Origin: Hymenobacter sp. IS2118
GTDB lineage: Bacteria > Bacteroidota > Bacteroidia > Cytophagales > Hymenobacteraceae
Direction of reading: 5' to 3'
DNA: 64,000 bases
Assembly (NCBI RefSeq): GCF_000715495.1
Contig: NZ_JNLX01000031.1
Coordinates: 47,110-111,109, forward strand
The translations under genes were made by a program, and so were the position numbers. Under the pieces are notes generated by a model. The model made no database searches, was not told where the DNA came from, and saw only the letters and a list, made by a program, of their open reading frames with translations. Below, one piece after another: positions 7,753-16,926 of this stretch (positions are counted from its first letter, which is position 1; every line of letters begins with the position of its first letter).

Positions 7753-9549
7753 ATGGCTCAATGTTACATCCATTTCCTGTCTCGAAACCCCGGTCTGTTA
7801 GCATTCCTGCTCTTGCTGCTAAGCGCGTGTGGCAGCAACCAGACCACCGAAACTGCTAAACCCCCGGAAGCGCCAGCTCCTCATTCCTATGTGCAGGCAC
7901 TGCTTCGTACCGGTTTGGTTGCTGAGCAGCACCGCCGCTGGCTGCTGTTTGCTGACACCACCCGCCAGGACATGTACCAATTAGGCCACACGCCCCGAGA
8001 AGTGCGCTGGTGGCTGGCCAGCTACGAGGAGCGTATAGAGAAAAAGCTGACACTGGACCCCGATTCGTTGCAACTGTTCATTGCTACGGCGGAGCAGATG
8101 CGCCACCCGCCGCCACCACCGCCGATGGTCACCATCATTCGGTTTCCATCCACCCCGGCCGCCAAGGTCCGCGCCCACAAGCAGACCATTCACCTTACCC
8201 AGCAGCTTCAGCAAGCGGGCTTGCTTACCGCCGCCGAATACCGCCGGACCCTGCCACTGGCCACAGCCGGCGAATTCTACAGCCGCCGCAACTTGCTCAT
8301 GACCGTGAATGAGATGGCCTTGGTTGCAGAGGGCCTGCAGCAGAGCGGCGACTTGCCGCCAACACTGCAGCGCCTTGGTTTACTAACCAAAGCACAGGCC
8401 CAGCAGCTAGCGCACGACCTGCGAGCGGGCGTATTCACCGACCCCGTGGAAGTGCTGCCCCGGCTGCCCTACGCCCGCTTGTTCAATCGGCGTCAATATC
8501 CCGCGGCGATGCTTCCCTACCTGGAGCAATTGCACCGCGACGTGGCGAAGCTCTTATCCGGGCTGCAATTTACCAACTTCCGGGCCTGGGTCATCACCCC
8601 CGGCGAAATGTCGACCTGCATCAACTGCGACGGCGCGGAAGACGTGCTGGTGCAGCTAAAAATTGGCACGAAGGAATACGCACAGCGCAGTGAGTGGCAG
8701 CCAAAATACAGCCTGAACGGAGGCAGCCAGCCGGAGATTGATGCCAACCAGTTCTACCACCTTTTCAACCAGGCCCTGGCCGACCAGGGTAGTCCTCACC
8801 GCTTGGTATTCGTAGAGTCTGAGCAGGCCAAGCACATTATTGGCGGGCAATTTGGCCTCTGGCGGATGACCGCCCCGCAAGCCGAGGCCCTGGATACCTT
8901 GGGTGCCTCCGCCCTGCAATTGGAGGCCTACGAAAGCTTCAAGATTCTGCCCACCGATACGGTCACGGCTGCCCTGCGCGCTTTTGAGGCGCTCGGCTTC
9001 CTGCGTCACCTGAGTCCCGCGCAACGTGCAGCTGCCGAAGCGCACCTGCACCAGGCCCGCCTTCAGTCACGCGAAGAAGTGCTGCATTACGTGCCCGGCA
9101 GTGTCGGTGAGTACCAGGGCGACCCCCAATACCGCAGCTGGTCCTATGCCCGCTTGCTGCAGGTACTGCGCCAAATATCCAGTGGCCGTTTCAGCCCGAG
9201 CCTAGTGCGCGACGGCTGCCAGCACGCCGACGGCACCCTGCGCTTTCAACTTGGAAACCGCGTTTATTCGACGCCCCTATACCAAGCCAATGAGTCGCCC
9301 GACCCGCGCTTGTTCCAGCTGGTGCAGCGGGCGTTGCGGGAGCAGCATATTCCGGGCAAGTTCTACCGGGTCAGTTTCGAGCTGGCGCAATCCAAGGGCA
9401 TGGTGGTGAATTATGTCTTCCTCTCGCCCCCACAAGAGCGCGCCATCCGCCAGAGACACCTGCTGGACCTCACCGACCCGACGTTGAGCGATGAAGAGCG
9501 TTACGCCCTGGAAGAAGCGAGGGATTCTGCCTCTCAAAGCGGACAGTAA
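7753..9549 (+). CDS. Hypothetical lipoprotein
   Basis: A 598-residue protein with a lipoprotein signal: a hydrophobic stretch at residues 14-23 then the lipobox LLSAC with the cysteine at 26, so the mature protein would be anchored in a membrane facing the periplasm or surface. A Pro-rich linker follows (PPEAPAPHS). The rest is helical with many Gln/Leu-rich segments such as LLTKAQAQQLAHDLRAG, and no enzyme motif is visible. It is divergent from umuD and convergent with the RlaP-like gene. I do not recognise the family. Confidence 0.7.
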   Translation: MAQCYIHFLSRNPGLLAFLLLLLSACGSNQTTETAKPPEAPAPHSYVQALLRTGLVAEQHRRWLLFADTTRQDMYQLGHTPREVRWWLASYEERIEKKLTLDPDSLQLFIATAEQMRHPPPPPPMVTIIRFPSTPAAKVRAHKQTIHLTQQLQQAGLLTAAEYRRTLPLATAGEFYSRRNLLMTVNEMALVAEGLQQSGDLPPTLQRLGLLTKAQAQQLAHDLRAGVFTDPVEVLPRLPYARLFNRRQYPAAMLPYLEQLHRDVAKLLSGLQFTNFRAWVITPGEMSTCINCDGAEDVLVQLKIGTKEYAQRSEWQPKYSLNGGSQPEIDANQFYHLFNQALADQGSPHRLVFVESEQAKHIIGGQFGLWRMTAPQAEALDTLGASALQLEAYESFKILPTDTVTAALRAFEALGFLRHLSPAQRAAAEAHLHQARLQSREEVLHYVPGSVGEYQGDPQYRSWSYARLLQVLRQISSGRFSPSLVRDGCQHADGTLRFQLGNRVYSTPLYQANESPDPRLFQLVQRALREQHIPGKFYRVSFELAQSKGMVVNYVFLSPPQERAIRQRHLLDLTDPTLSDEERYALEEARDSASQSGQ

Positions 9550-9591
9550 TTTCTCGAAGGTGGCAAGCTGCTGGTAGTAACAGGTTCACAC

Positions 9592-10665
9592 CTAACGCCC
9601 CTTGTAAAAGGCCTGCCGTACCCCCATCAGCAGCTGCTCGGTTGCGTCTTTACTCGGTGCGTCGGGCAGCGCGGAAGCCGCAAAGGCCGCTTCTACCCGC
9701 GTCACCAGTTGCTCGGCTGCGGCCACCAGCTCCTCGTATTCAAACTCCCCGCGACGTATTTGCAGCAGAAAGTCCCGGTTGGGCCGCCGCACGTGCAGCT
9801 GCCCGGTTTCGGCAATTTCCAACGCCATCTGCAGCAGGCGGAACACGTGCAGCATGTTCTTGGCGTCGTAGTTCTTGCCGTGCTGCACGGTGTTGGCGTA
9901 CCGCTCGCCGTTGCGCTTCTCCACCCACTCCCAGTACTCGCGAAACACGCGGCAGTAGGTGCTGTAGCCGTTGCGGTTGAAGGAGAGATAGGCCACTGGC
10001 GCTTCGCCCTTGGGCACGGCCGAGAGCAGTACGTCCTGCGACGTGTCCGGGTCGCGCATCAAGCCGCGGTAGCCGTGGGCGCGTTCGGGCGTGGCGTCTA
10101 CGAACAGGGCATACAAATCCACCAGGTGGGGCACGTTGACCAAGCCGCACTGCGCCGCGGTCACGTTTTTGCGGTCCAGCCATGTAGCCACGGGCTGCGC
10201 GCCTGCTCCGGCGGTCACGTAGCAGAAGTCCAGCACCGATTTGCGGGCCGGCGGCTCGGGGTGGTTGATTTTCTTATTCAGCCCCTTGGCCTTGCGGATT
10301 TGCGCCACCGCGTACTCGGCAAAGCTTTGGCGGCAGAGCTTGGAGAGAAAGGCACCGGCCTGGAACTGCGCAAACAGCGGGTGCTGGTACACCACGCAGT
10401 CAGCCGGCGTACCCAGCAGCTCCAGTACCGTTGGGTTATTCTTCAGCAGCAGTTCCACGAAGCGGCGCAGCTCGTAGAATACCTCGTCATTGGTTTCATT
10501 GGCTACCTGCGGTACGTAGTCCAGGCCAAAGAATTGGGCCTCCGGCAGCACAAACACGCCCTTGAGGTCAGTGTCTGAGTGCGGCAGGTTGGTGCCGTAA
10601 GCCCGGCTGCCGCTCACGGCTTCGAAAAGTATCAGGTTCTGCTCGCGCAGGTCGGCAATGGTCAT
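9592..10665 (-). CDS. RlaP-family (YcgL-like) nucleotidyltransferase
   Basis: A 357-residue DNA-polymerase-beta-fold nucleotidyltransferase. The signature is GSRAYGTNLPHSDTDLKGVF at about residues 19-38: the GS dipeptide and two aspartates of the metal site. This is the COG3541/RlaP family (RNA-ligase-associated pol-beta), described in RNA repair gene sets, where it is thought to add or repair 3' terminal nucleotides. It is the last gene of a minus-strand series that includes Hen1, Pnkp and a second RlaP-like protein. The product and substrate are inferred from family and context. Confidence 0.82.
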   Translation of the reverse strand: MTIADLREQNLILFEAVSGSRAYGTNLPHSDTDLKGVFVLPEAQFFGLDYVPQVANETNDEVFYELRRFVELLLKNNPTVLELLGTPADCVVYQHPLFAQFQAGAFLSKLCRQSFAEYAVAQIRKAKGLNKKINHPEPPARKSVLDFCYVTAGAGAQPVATWLDRKNVTAAQCGLVNVPHLVDLYALFVDATPERAHGYRGLMRDPDTSQDVLLSAVPKGEAPVAYLSFNRNGYSTYCRVFREYWEWVEKRNGERYANTVQHGKNYDAKNMLHVFRLLQMALEIAETGQLHVRRPNRDFLLQIRRGEFEYEELVAAAEQLVTRVEAAFAASALPDAPSKDATEQLLMGVRQAFYKGR

Positions 10666-10772
10666 AGGCGAATGTAGCGCGGACTTTTAGTCCGCTTCTC
10701 GCCCCACTACTCAGCACAGTTGCCACGGTGGGCGGCAAGCACTACTCCAAGCCCGTAAACCCAGTGGCAGCT

Positions 10773-11543
10773 TTACCTAGGGAAAGCCGCGTGCAGCAGC
10801 GTCCGAAATATCACATCCAGCTCACTTGCCGCGCTGCCGGCCCTGATAACCGGCAATGACTCCCGCGCCACCTGACCCGCCGCCAGCTCGTCCCGCAGAA
10901 ACGCCGTCAATGCCTCGGGTCGCGCCACCACCGTTTTCTCGTTCGCCCCAGCCTTGCGCTGCAGTAGCTCGTCCACTTCGGTGTCCAAGGCCGAAGGCAA
11001 CAGTACCCGCAGCGGGGTAAACTCCATGGGTGGTACCGTCTGCCGCTCCCGAATCCAGCGCGCCGCCAGGGCCGAACGCAAGGCGTAGAACAGCCGCTTT
11101 AAGCGCACGTCCTCGCCCGCTAAATCTTCCTCTACTCCGCGTCGCAATTGCCCCAGGTAATGGTGCAGCCCAGCTTTGAGATTGAACGTGGCCGGCAGCA
11201 ATGGCCCCAGCTGCGCCTGAAAGTCTAGCGCCTCGTGATACAACACCGGCGACTGAAGCCACTCGAACAGCGCCGCATTCGACCCGCGTAGCAGCCGCAG
11301 AGCCTTGCGCAGCTCCCAGCCGGCTAAGTCCAGGTCCTCATCCACCGGAAAATCCAGGGTATCACGCCCCTCGTCCAGCGTCAGGTACCACTCCGCCGGG
11401 TGGCAGTAGATAAAGCGCACGTCGTAGTCCGAATCCGGCGAGGGAAACCCCCAGGCCCGGCTGCCCGACTCGCAGGCGTAGAGGATGCGGATGTCGTGGG
11501 AGGCTTCGAGGGCGGTGAGGGCGGTTTGGATGCGGGCGTGCAT
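10773..11543 (-). CDS. RlaP-family nucleotidyltransferase, second copy
   Basis: A 256-residue pol-beta-fold nucleotidyltransferase with the active-site run ESGSRAWGFPSPDSDYDVRF near residues 23-42. The start at 11543 (MHARIQTAL) places this motif where the family expects it. It shares the fold with the downstream 357-residue gene but is shorter and divergent, so it is a paralogue and not a recent duplicate. It lies between the second RlaP gene and Pnkp, on the same strand as both. An XRE/PLD module in the other orientation now separates it from pnkp. Probable RNA end-repair enzyme. Confidence 0.8.
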   Translation of the reverse strand: MHARIQTALTALEASHDIRILYACESGSRAWGFPSPDSDYDVRFIYCHPAEWYLTLDEGRDTLDFPVDEDLDLAGWELRKALRLLRGSNAALFEWLQSPVLYHEALDFQAQLGPLLPATFNLKAGLHHYLGQLRRGVEEDLAGEDVRLKRLFYALRSALAARWIRERQTVPPMEFTPLRVLLPSALDTEVDELLQRKAGANEKTVVARPEALTAFLRDELAAGQVARESLPVIRAGSAASELDVIFRTLLHAAFPR

Positions 11544-11636
11544 GGGCAAAATGGTTTGGTGAGCTCGGCATGATAGCACACTGAAAGCAGTAGAAGCCGC
11601 CGCCACGGCTTACTTTAGCGGCTTACTTCGCCAAAG

Positions 11637-11948
11637 ATGAAAACGTATTCGCTGGACGGAGTTATCGAGCAGTACATCGGGTCTATCGGGACGCTTGAGC
11701 GTGACGCTTTTGAGGAGCCACTACGCTTCGGTCTGCTCGGCAAGGCCATCAAGGAAGCCCGCCTGAAACGCCACCTGACCCAACAGCAGCTCGGTGACCT
11801 CGTGGGCATGCAAAAGGCTCAGATTTCTAAGCTGGAAAATAGCCTGACCGATGCACATTTTGATACGGTGATAAAGGTTTTCAAGGCGCTAGATGCGAAA
11901 GCTAGTTTCAGCGTGGAGCTGCTGAATCAGACGATGCCAGTTGTGTAA
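11637..11948 (+). CDS. XRE-family HTH protein, HigA-like antitoxin or regulator
   Basis: A 103-residue protein with a Cro/C1-type helix-turn-helix: LLGKAIKEARLKRHLTQQQL then GMQKAQISKLENS at residues 33-69. The short N-terminal and C-terminal tails resemble HigA-type antitoxins. No HigB toxin precedes it. The next gene on its strand, 40 bp downstream, is a PLD-like nuclease, so this could be that gene's repressor or antitoxin. It diverges from the RlaP gene with a 93-bp gap. Confidence 0.8.
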   Translation: MKTYSLDGVIEQYIGSIGTLERDAFEEPLRFGLLGKAIKEARLKRHLTQQQLGDLVGMQKAQISKLENSLTDAHFDTVIKVFKALDAKASFSVELLNQTMPVV

Positions 11949-11988
11949 TCTTAATACCTGTAAGAAATTTTTCATAATCACCTACACC

Positions 11989-12891
11989 ATGGAAGCACTA
12001 AATTTACAATTTCTCTATGGAAAAGAATTTTGGACTAAATTAGAATTTCTTCTAAAAAATGCTAGCGAGAGAGTTTTTATCCTGAGCGCTTTCATGGGTG
12101 AAAACACGTATAAAAAGTATATCAAATTTATTCCAGATGATGTGTTCATATTGACAGTATGTAGAGAGGATAGTTCATATAAGCCAGTGGAGTCGTTGAA
12201 GATAAATCATAAATATTTCCACGGCAAAATATATTTAATCGATAACACGATAATAATTGGCTCACAAAATTTATATGAGGCCAACAAGGAAGGCGAATTC
12301 AGTACACTTATTGAAACTGATTCATTTAATTCAAGCCTAATTCTCTATCAAGCGCTATTAAAAATAATTGAAAAAGAGCCTATCCAAGCAGAGCCAGTAG
12401 ATGAGGATTTTATAAGCCTATATGAAGATGGCTGCCCTTTTTGTGGTCATTATATCGCCTCGGATTCTGTTTCGCTTCATACTTGTCCAGGATATGGCGG
12501 CGACTTCGTTTCAGACGACGATTGTGAATCTTATGGAGGCGATGGTTTCTGTAAGTACTGCTTACCTGAAAATCGCAGAAGTATTGGTGAAGCAATTTGC
12601 TGTGATGACAGCGGTTGTGGACTAGGTATTTCTCTAAAAACGAACTATTTACTTCATCATGCTATAAATCCTGTTACTAAAGAAGAATTTGATTTAGCAA
12701 GACAGTACCTAAGGCTATTCAATTTCTTTGCAAAGCAAGGAGAAGATGCTGTCGAAATATTTCATAAACTCGGCTTTGTTGGTGAAGTCTATAAAATAAA
12801 TCATGAAAGAAAGCAACATAAACTTGTAAGTCATGATGTTGCTCAACGGATGGTAGCTAACCTGCAAAATAGGATAGCGAATAACCAATAA
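11989..12891 (+). CDS. Phospholipase-D-like nuclease with Cys-rich insert
   Basis: A 300-residue protein, strikingly AT-rich compared with its GC-rich neighbours, a sign of transfer. The N-terminal half has one PLD-type HxK motif, YFHGKIYLIDNTIIIGSQN near residues 77-95, as in nucleases that act as dimers. A Cys-rich block follows (CPFC near 149, then CKYC, CCDDSGCG), probably binding zinc. The C-terminal 80 residues are helical. The start ATG at 11989 is preferred over an upstream TTG. Together with the XRE protein it looks like a toxin/regulator or small defence module. Its target (DNA or RNA) cannot be told from sequence. Confidence 0.7.
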   Translation: MEALNLQFLYGKEFWTKLEFLLKNASERVFILSAFMGENTYKKYIKFIPDDVFILTVCREDSSYKPVESLKINHKYFHGKIYLIDNTIIIGSQNLYEANKEGEFSTLIETDSFNSSLILYQALLKIIEKEPIQAEPVDEDFISLYEDGCPFCGHYIASDSVSLHTCPGYGGDFVSDDDCESYGGDGFCKYCLPENRRSIGEAICCDDSGCGLGISLKTNYLLHHAINPVTKEEFDLARQYLRLFNFFAKQGEDAVEIFHKLGFVGEVYKINHERKQHKLVSHDVAQRMVANLQNRIANNQ

Positions 12892-12896
12892 CTATT

Positions 12897-15515
12897 CTAC
12901 AACCGTGGGTCCACCGCTTCGCTTTCCAGTGCCAGCACCCCGAACACGCACTGGTGCACCTTGCGCAGGGGCTGACCGGCTACAAAACGCTCTAGCCCCT
13001 CCACCCCCAGCGCGAACTCGCGCAGGGCTAGGTTGCGCTTGGTTTTCACGTTGCGCTGCTTGAGACGCTCGAGGTTGCCGGGTAGCAGGTAGTCGGGCCC
13101 GTAGATGATGCGCAAGTACTCGCGCCCCCGGCACTTGAGCGCCGGCTGCAGCAGCCCCTTGCGGGTGCTGCTCACGAAGTCGTAGGGCTTCACTACCATG
13201 CCCTCGCCGCCGGCTGCCGTCAGTTCCGTCCACCACTGGATAGCAGCTTCCACCTCGGCTGGGTCGGCCAGGGGCACCACCCGGTAGGGCGTGGCCCGGA
13301 GCAGGCCCGGGTCGGCCAGGGCGAGCGTGCGCAGCGTTTCCATGTGCCAGGCGTGGTCGCGGTCAAAGTACGTCTTGCCCTCGGTGGCCAGCAGGTGAAA
13401 GGGCGCCAGCTTCAGGTCCTCGAGCGAATGCACGGGCCAGCAGTAGCGGCGGTATGCATCGGCGTAGTGGCCGGCGGCCTCGCGGCGCGCCACCGTGCGG
13501 GCCAGCAGGGCCTCGGCTCCGTCCAGGTCGCGGGCCGCTGCTTCCACCAGCACCGCTTCCACTTGGGGCAGGGCCGCACCGGCAGCAGCAGCCACGGCCG
13601 CGTATTGATTCTTGACCAATTCTTGCGCCTTGGCCGACCAGGGTAGTAGCTCGGCATCGAGGCACACCCAGTCGGTGTCGAATTTCTCCCAGAAGCCGGC
13701 TGTGGTCAGCGCGTCGCGCAGCCGGGCCAGAAACGCCGTTTCCAATTCGGGGTCAGTGAAGAAGTTGCGGCCGGTGCGGGTGTAGCACTTGCCGATGCCT
13801 TCGCCCACGAGCCCGAGCCGCCGCCGGATAGCTTCCTCGTCCTTGCCAAGCACGACGACCACGCGGCTGCCCATGTGCTTTTCCTCGCAAACCACCCGCT
13901 CCACGCCCAGCTGCTTGTAGTAGGCCAGGGCCTCGGCAGGGTGTTCGAGCAGGTCGGGCAGCTCCGAGGTTTCGGTGGGGGACATGGTGGGGGGAAGGTA
14001 CAGCAGCCACTTGGGGTGCAAGGCAAAGCGCGACATCACCTCCAGGGCGGCCACCGCGTTTTCTTCGCGAATGGTCACCCCGCGCATGAGGCGGGTTTCG
14101 ATGAACTGCTTGCCCGTCACGTCGCGGATGTCGAGCAGGTCGTCGTCTTGCTGCTGCATGGTTAGCTCGCCCTCGCCGGCCGCGCCCTCTGCCAGCAGCG
14201 CGGCGGCCCGGTAGTTGAGCGGCCGTGCCGGCTCGCAGTATACTCGCGCCGCGGGCACCGTCACCAGCTCGCGCTCGGGGTAGCGCAGCGCCGTCAGCCG
14301 GCCGCCAAATACGCAGCCCGTGTCCAGGTCGATGGTGTTGTTGAGCCACTCCGGGTCCGGCACCGGCGTGTGGCCAAAGGCCACCATGGCCCGTCCCCGG
14401 TACTCGCGGGCCCACTCGTACCGCACGGGCAAGCCGAACTCGTCAATCTCGCCGGTGCTTTCGCCAAACAGCGCGAAGGCCCGCACGGCCCCCGAGCCGC
14501 GGCCCTGCATCTCCTCGGTCAGGCCCGCGTGGGCCACCACCAGCTTGCCGCCGTCGAGCACGTAGTGGCTCACCAGTCCGTCGAGGAACTGCCGCACCTG
14601 CCCGCCAAAGGCCGCCGGCTCCAGCTCCATCTGCGCCAGCGTTTCGCCCAGCCCGTGGTTCACGGTCACTTTTTTGCCGTTGAGGTGGCGCAGCAGCTTG
14701 ATGTCGTGGTTGCCGGGCACGCAGAGCGCGCTGCCGTCCTTCACCATGCTCATCACCAGGCGAAGGACCTGCGGCGAGGCTGGGCCCCGGTCCACCAGGT
14801 CGCCCAGAAACACCGCCCGCCGCCCGGCCGGCGGCGTTACCCGCACACCTAAGTCCCGGTCGTCCGCCACGGGTTCGGCTTCCACATGATAGTCCATCTG
14901 GCCAAGCAGCGCCAGTAACTCGTCGTAGCAGCCGTGCACGTCCCCGATGATGTCGAAGGGCCCGGTTTCTTCCTTGCGGTTGTTGTAAAGCCGGTCGCGG
15001 ACGATGCTTTGCACTCCGTCAATTTCCTCCACGCCACGCAGGTGGTGAATGTGCCGAAACCCTTCCTGTTTGAGGTTGCGCAGGCTTTTGCGCAGTTCCT
15101 GGCGGTGCCGGGCCACCACGTGCGGCCCCATGTGCTTGCGGTCCGGCCGCAGCGCGTTGCGCTCGTGCGCCACGCCTTCGGGCACGTCGAGCACGATGGC
15201 CACGGGCAGCACGTGATACTGCCGGGCCAGGGCCACCAGCGGCTTGCGCCCTTCGGCCTGCACGTTGGTGGCATCGACGACAGTGAGCAGCCCGCGCTTC
15301 AAGCGCTTGGCCACCAGGTAGTGCAGCAGCTCAAATGCGTCTTTGCTGGCCGACTGGTCGTTTTCGTCGTCGGCCACCAGCCCCCGGCAGGCATCCGAAG
15401 AGACGATTTCCGTGGGCTTGAACAAGCGCCGGGCGAACGTGGACTTTCCTGCGCCCGTGCTGCCGATGAGGAGAACGAGGGAGAGTTCGGGGAGCTTGAG
15501 GGTATCTTGGGGCAT
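12897..15515 (-). CDS. pnkp: Polynucleotide kinase-phosphatase-ligase Pnkp
   Basis: An 872-residue enzyme, almost the length of clostridial Pnkp (870). Domain 1 is the 5' kinase, with P-loop GSTGAGKST near residues 18-26 and DATNV near 82. Domain 2 is a metallophosphoesterase for 2',3' ends: DIIGDVHGCYDE near 188, FLGDLVDRGP, VPGNHDIKLL, VVAHAGL and AFGHTPVP. Domain 3 is the ligase with the nucleotidyl lysine in EEKHMGSR near 555. Bacterial Pnkp heals and, with Hen1, seals and 2'-O-methylates cut RNA such as tRNA. Here hen1 lies upstream on the same strand but a 2.1-kb stretch with other genes separates them. A broken copy of its first 47 codons lies at 16927-17067. Confidence 0.95.
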   Translation of the reverse strand: MPQDTLKLPELSLVLLIGSTGAGKSTFARRLFKPTEIVSSDACRGLVADDENDQSASKDAFELLHYLVAKRLKRGLLTVVDATNVQAEGRKPLVALARQYHVLPVAIVLDVPEGVAHERNALRPDRKHMGPHVVARHRQELRKSLRNLKQEGFRHIHHLRGVEEIDGVQSIVRDRLYNNRKEETGPFDIIGDVHGCYDELLALLGQMDYHVEAEPVADDRDLGVRVTPPAGRRAVFLGDLVDRGPASPQVLRLVMSMVKDGSALCVPGNHDIKLLRHLNGKKVTVNHGLGETLAQMELEPAAFGGQVRQFLDGLVSHYVLDGGKLVVAHAGLTEEMQGRGSGAVRAFALFGESTGEIDEFGLPVRYEWAREYRGRAMVAFGHTPVPDPEWLNNTIDLDTGCVFGGRLTALRYPERELVTVPAARVYCEPARPLNYRAAALLAEGAAGEGELTMQQQDDDLLDIRDVTGKQFIETRLMRGVTIREENAVAALEVMSRFALHPKWLLYLPPTMSPTETSELPDLLEHPAEALAYYKQLGVERVVCEEKHMGSRVVVVLGKDEEAIRRRLGLVGEGIGKCYTRTGRNFFTDPELETAFLARLRDALTTAGFWEKFDTDWVCLDAELLPWSAKAQELVKNQYAAVAAAAGAALPQVEAVLVEAAARDLDGAEALLARTVARREAAGHYADAYRRYCWPVHSLEDLKLAPFHLLATEGKTYFDRDHAWHMETLRTLALADPGLLRATPYRVVPLADPAEVEAAIQWWTELTAAGGEGMVVKPYDFVSSTRKGLLQPALKCRGREYLRIIYGPDYLLPGNLERLKQRNVKTKRNLALREFALGVEGLERFVAGQPLRKVHQCVFGVLALESEAVDPRL

Positions 15516-15584
15516 AAAAACAGACGCGGACGGTAGTTGCAGGCTACAAGATTAGGCACAACTACCCACTATTGACGCTTTACT

Positions 15585-16133
15585 ATGAAGGTTGGCAAGC
15601 AATTCAACACGCTCACCCACGGGGAGTACCTGCACCTAATTGAGCACCACAAGAAGTTCACGGACTTCAACACCCTCGGGCTGTTCCGCTCCATTGTGGA
15701 AACCACGAAGCTGAGCCTTGAACAGAAGCTAGAGCTGCGGCAAGTGGCTATTGCCGCGTTTCCGAAGACGTTTGATTTCCTGCAATTGAAAGACCCCCAG
15801 ACCTATTTCAACGTGAGTACGTTGGGTGAAACGTTAACCGAAGCCGATGAAAATCAGGTGTGGGAAAACATCAAACGAAATCAGCAGAAAATTTGGGAAA
15901 ACAAGCGGCTAGGCCACCGAAATTTCGGTACATACTCCAAGCATATCTGTGGCTATGATACCTGCCATCTAAACGGAATGATGATTCGACAAGGCTCTCA
16001 CCTGGAGTATGGCGGGCCAATGCATTTTCACTCGGATAACCATAGCTGGTCCAAGCCAGCAAAAGCTGCGCGGTACAAACAGGAAAGAAAATCAAAACAG
16101 CAGCTGATTGCTAAGCGGATTATAGAGGCCTGA
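15585..16133 (+). CDS. Hypothetical protein with His/Cys-rich C-terminus
   Basis: A 182-residue protein. Residues 1-110 are helical and charged. The C-terminus has KHICGYDTCHLNGMM and then GGPMHFHSDNHSW, a density of Cys and His that suggests metal binding. It ends with a basic tail (KQERKSKQQL). It diverges from pnkp with a 69-bp gap and is followed 10 bp later by the fic gene, so the two are probably one transcript. I do not recognise the family. Confidence 0.6.
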   Translation: MKVGKQFNTLTHGEYLHLIEHHKKFTDFNTLGLFRSIVETTKLSLEQKLELRQVAIAAFPKTFDFLQLKDPQTYFNVSTLGETLTEADENQVWENIKRNQQKIWENKRLGHRNFGTYSKHICGYDTCHLNGMMIRQGSHLEYGGPMHFHSDNHSWSKPAKAARYKQERKSKQQLIAKRIIEA

Positions 16134-16143
16134 TGCCACCCGC

Positions 16144-16728
16144 ATGGACAAGTACCAATCCTCCGCTCACGAAAGCGAGATTCTACCCAACCTACTAGGC
16201 CTGACCGATGCCTCGTCCATCGGCTTGGCCGAGTTTGAAGGCTTCCTGCGGGCCGACATCGTGTTGACGGAAGCCCTCACGTCCGCCACCACCTTCACCT
16301 TGCCGTACCTATTGGCCATGCACCGGCTGGCGCTCGGGCACCTCTATGCCTTCGCGGGCCGCTACCGCGAGGTGAACATCTCCAAGGGCGGCTTTGCGTT
16401 TCCCGCTGCTCGTTTTTTGCCAGCATCCATGCAGCAATTTGAGCGTGACTGGCTCCATCAGGCGTTGCCCGCCGACCCGAACGCCTTGCTTGACCGGGTG
16501 GGAGCGGTGCACGGCGAGCTGCTGTTTATTCACCCGTTTCGAGAGGGCAACGGGCGCACCGCCCGCTTATTGGCCAATCTGATGTTGGAGCAGCAGGGCC
16601 ACGAGCGGCTGCGGTGGGAGCGAATCGACGAAGCGTCGTTCCCGCGCTACGTGGCCGCGGTGCAACAAAGTGGCCTCGGCAACTACGCGCCCATGCAAGC
16701 CCTTATGCGGATACTTTCCCCAGGCTAG
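16144..16728 (+). CDS. Fic-domain AMPylase-type protein
   Basis: A 194-residue Fic protein with the complete motif HPFREGNGRTAR at residues 130-141, so the catalytic His and the Arg pair are present. Fic proteins usually transfer AMP from ATP to Ser/Thr/Tyr of a target such as a gyrase subunit. The flap region is FAGRYREVNISKGGF near 70. No (S/T)xxxE(G/N) helix is visible inside the protein, so it looks like class I, inhibited in trans. A small protein with that helix is encoded on the opposite strand and overlaps its 3' end. The preceding gene ends 10 bp upstream. Confidence 0.9.
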   Translation: MDKYQSSAHESEILPNLLGLTDASSIGLAEFEGFLRADIVLTEALTSATTFTLPYLLAMHRLALGHLYAFAGRYREVNISKGGFAFPAARFLPASMQQFERDWLHQALPADPNALLDRVGAVHGELLFIHPFREGNGRTARLLANLMLEQQGHERLRWERIDEASFPRYVAAVQQSGLGNYAPMQALMRILSPG

Positions 16729-16864
16729 CTTCCACCTTGCGCAAGGCTGCCTGCGCCTGCTCGGCCGATACCTGGATGCCCTCGATGCGGAATGAGGCCC
16801 GGAGGGCTTCGGCAATCTGCTGGCGCTTGGCAGTCTGGCGGGTAACAGTGGGGGTAGGCTTCAT
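16703..16864 (-). CDS. Fic antitoxin, convergent and overlapping
   Basis: A 53-residue protein read from the ATG at 16864 to the TAA at 16703. Its sequence includes AEALRASFRIEGIQVSAEQ, in which S24-x3-E28-G29 is the inhibitory (S/T)xxxE(G/N) motif of class I Fic antitoxins; the Glu blocks ATP-gamma-phosphate positioning in known structures. The rest is one or two short helices, right for a VbhA-type protein. Its last 26 bp overlap the 3' end of fic on the other strand. Class I antitoxins are usually encoded upstream on the same strand, so the convergent overlap is unusual. Confidence 0.78.
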   Translation of the reverse strand: MKPTPTVTRQTAKRQQIAEALRASFRIEGIQVSAEQAQAALRKVEASLGKVSA

Positions 16865-16926
16865 CTGTAAATGGCTTAGAATGGCAAGGTAGCAACATCG
16901 GCCATTCGGTGCCCGGTTCCGTTCGC

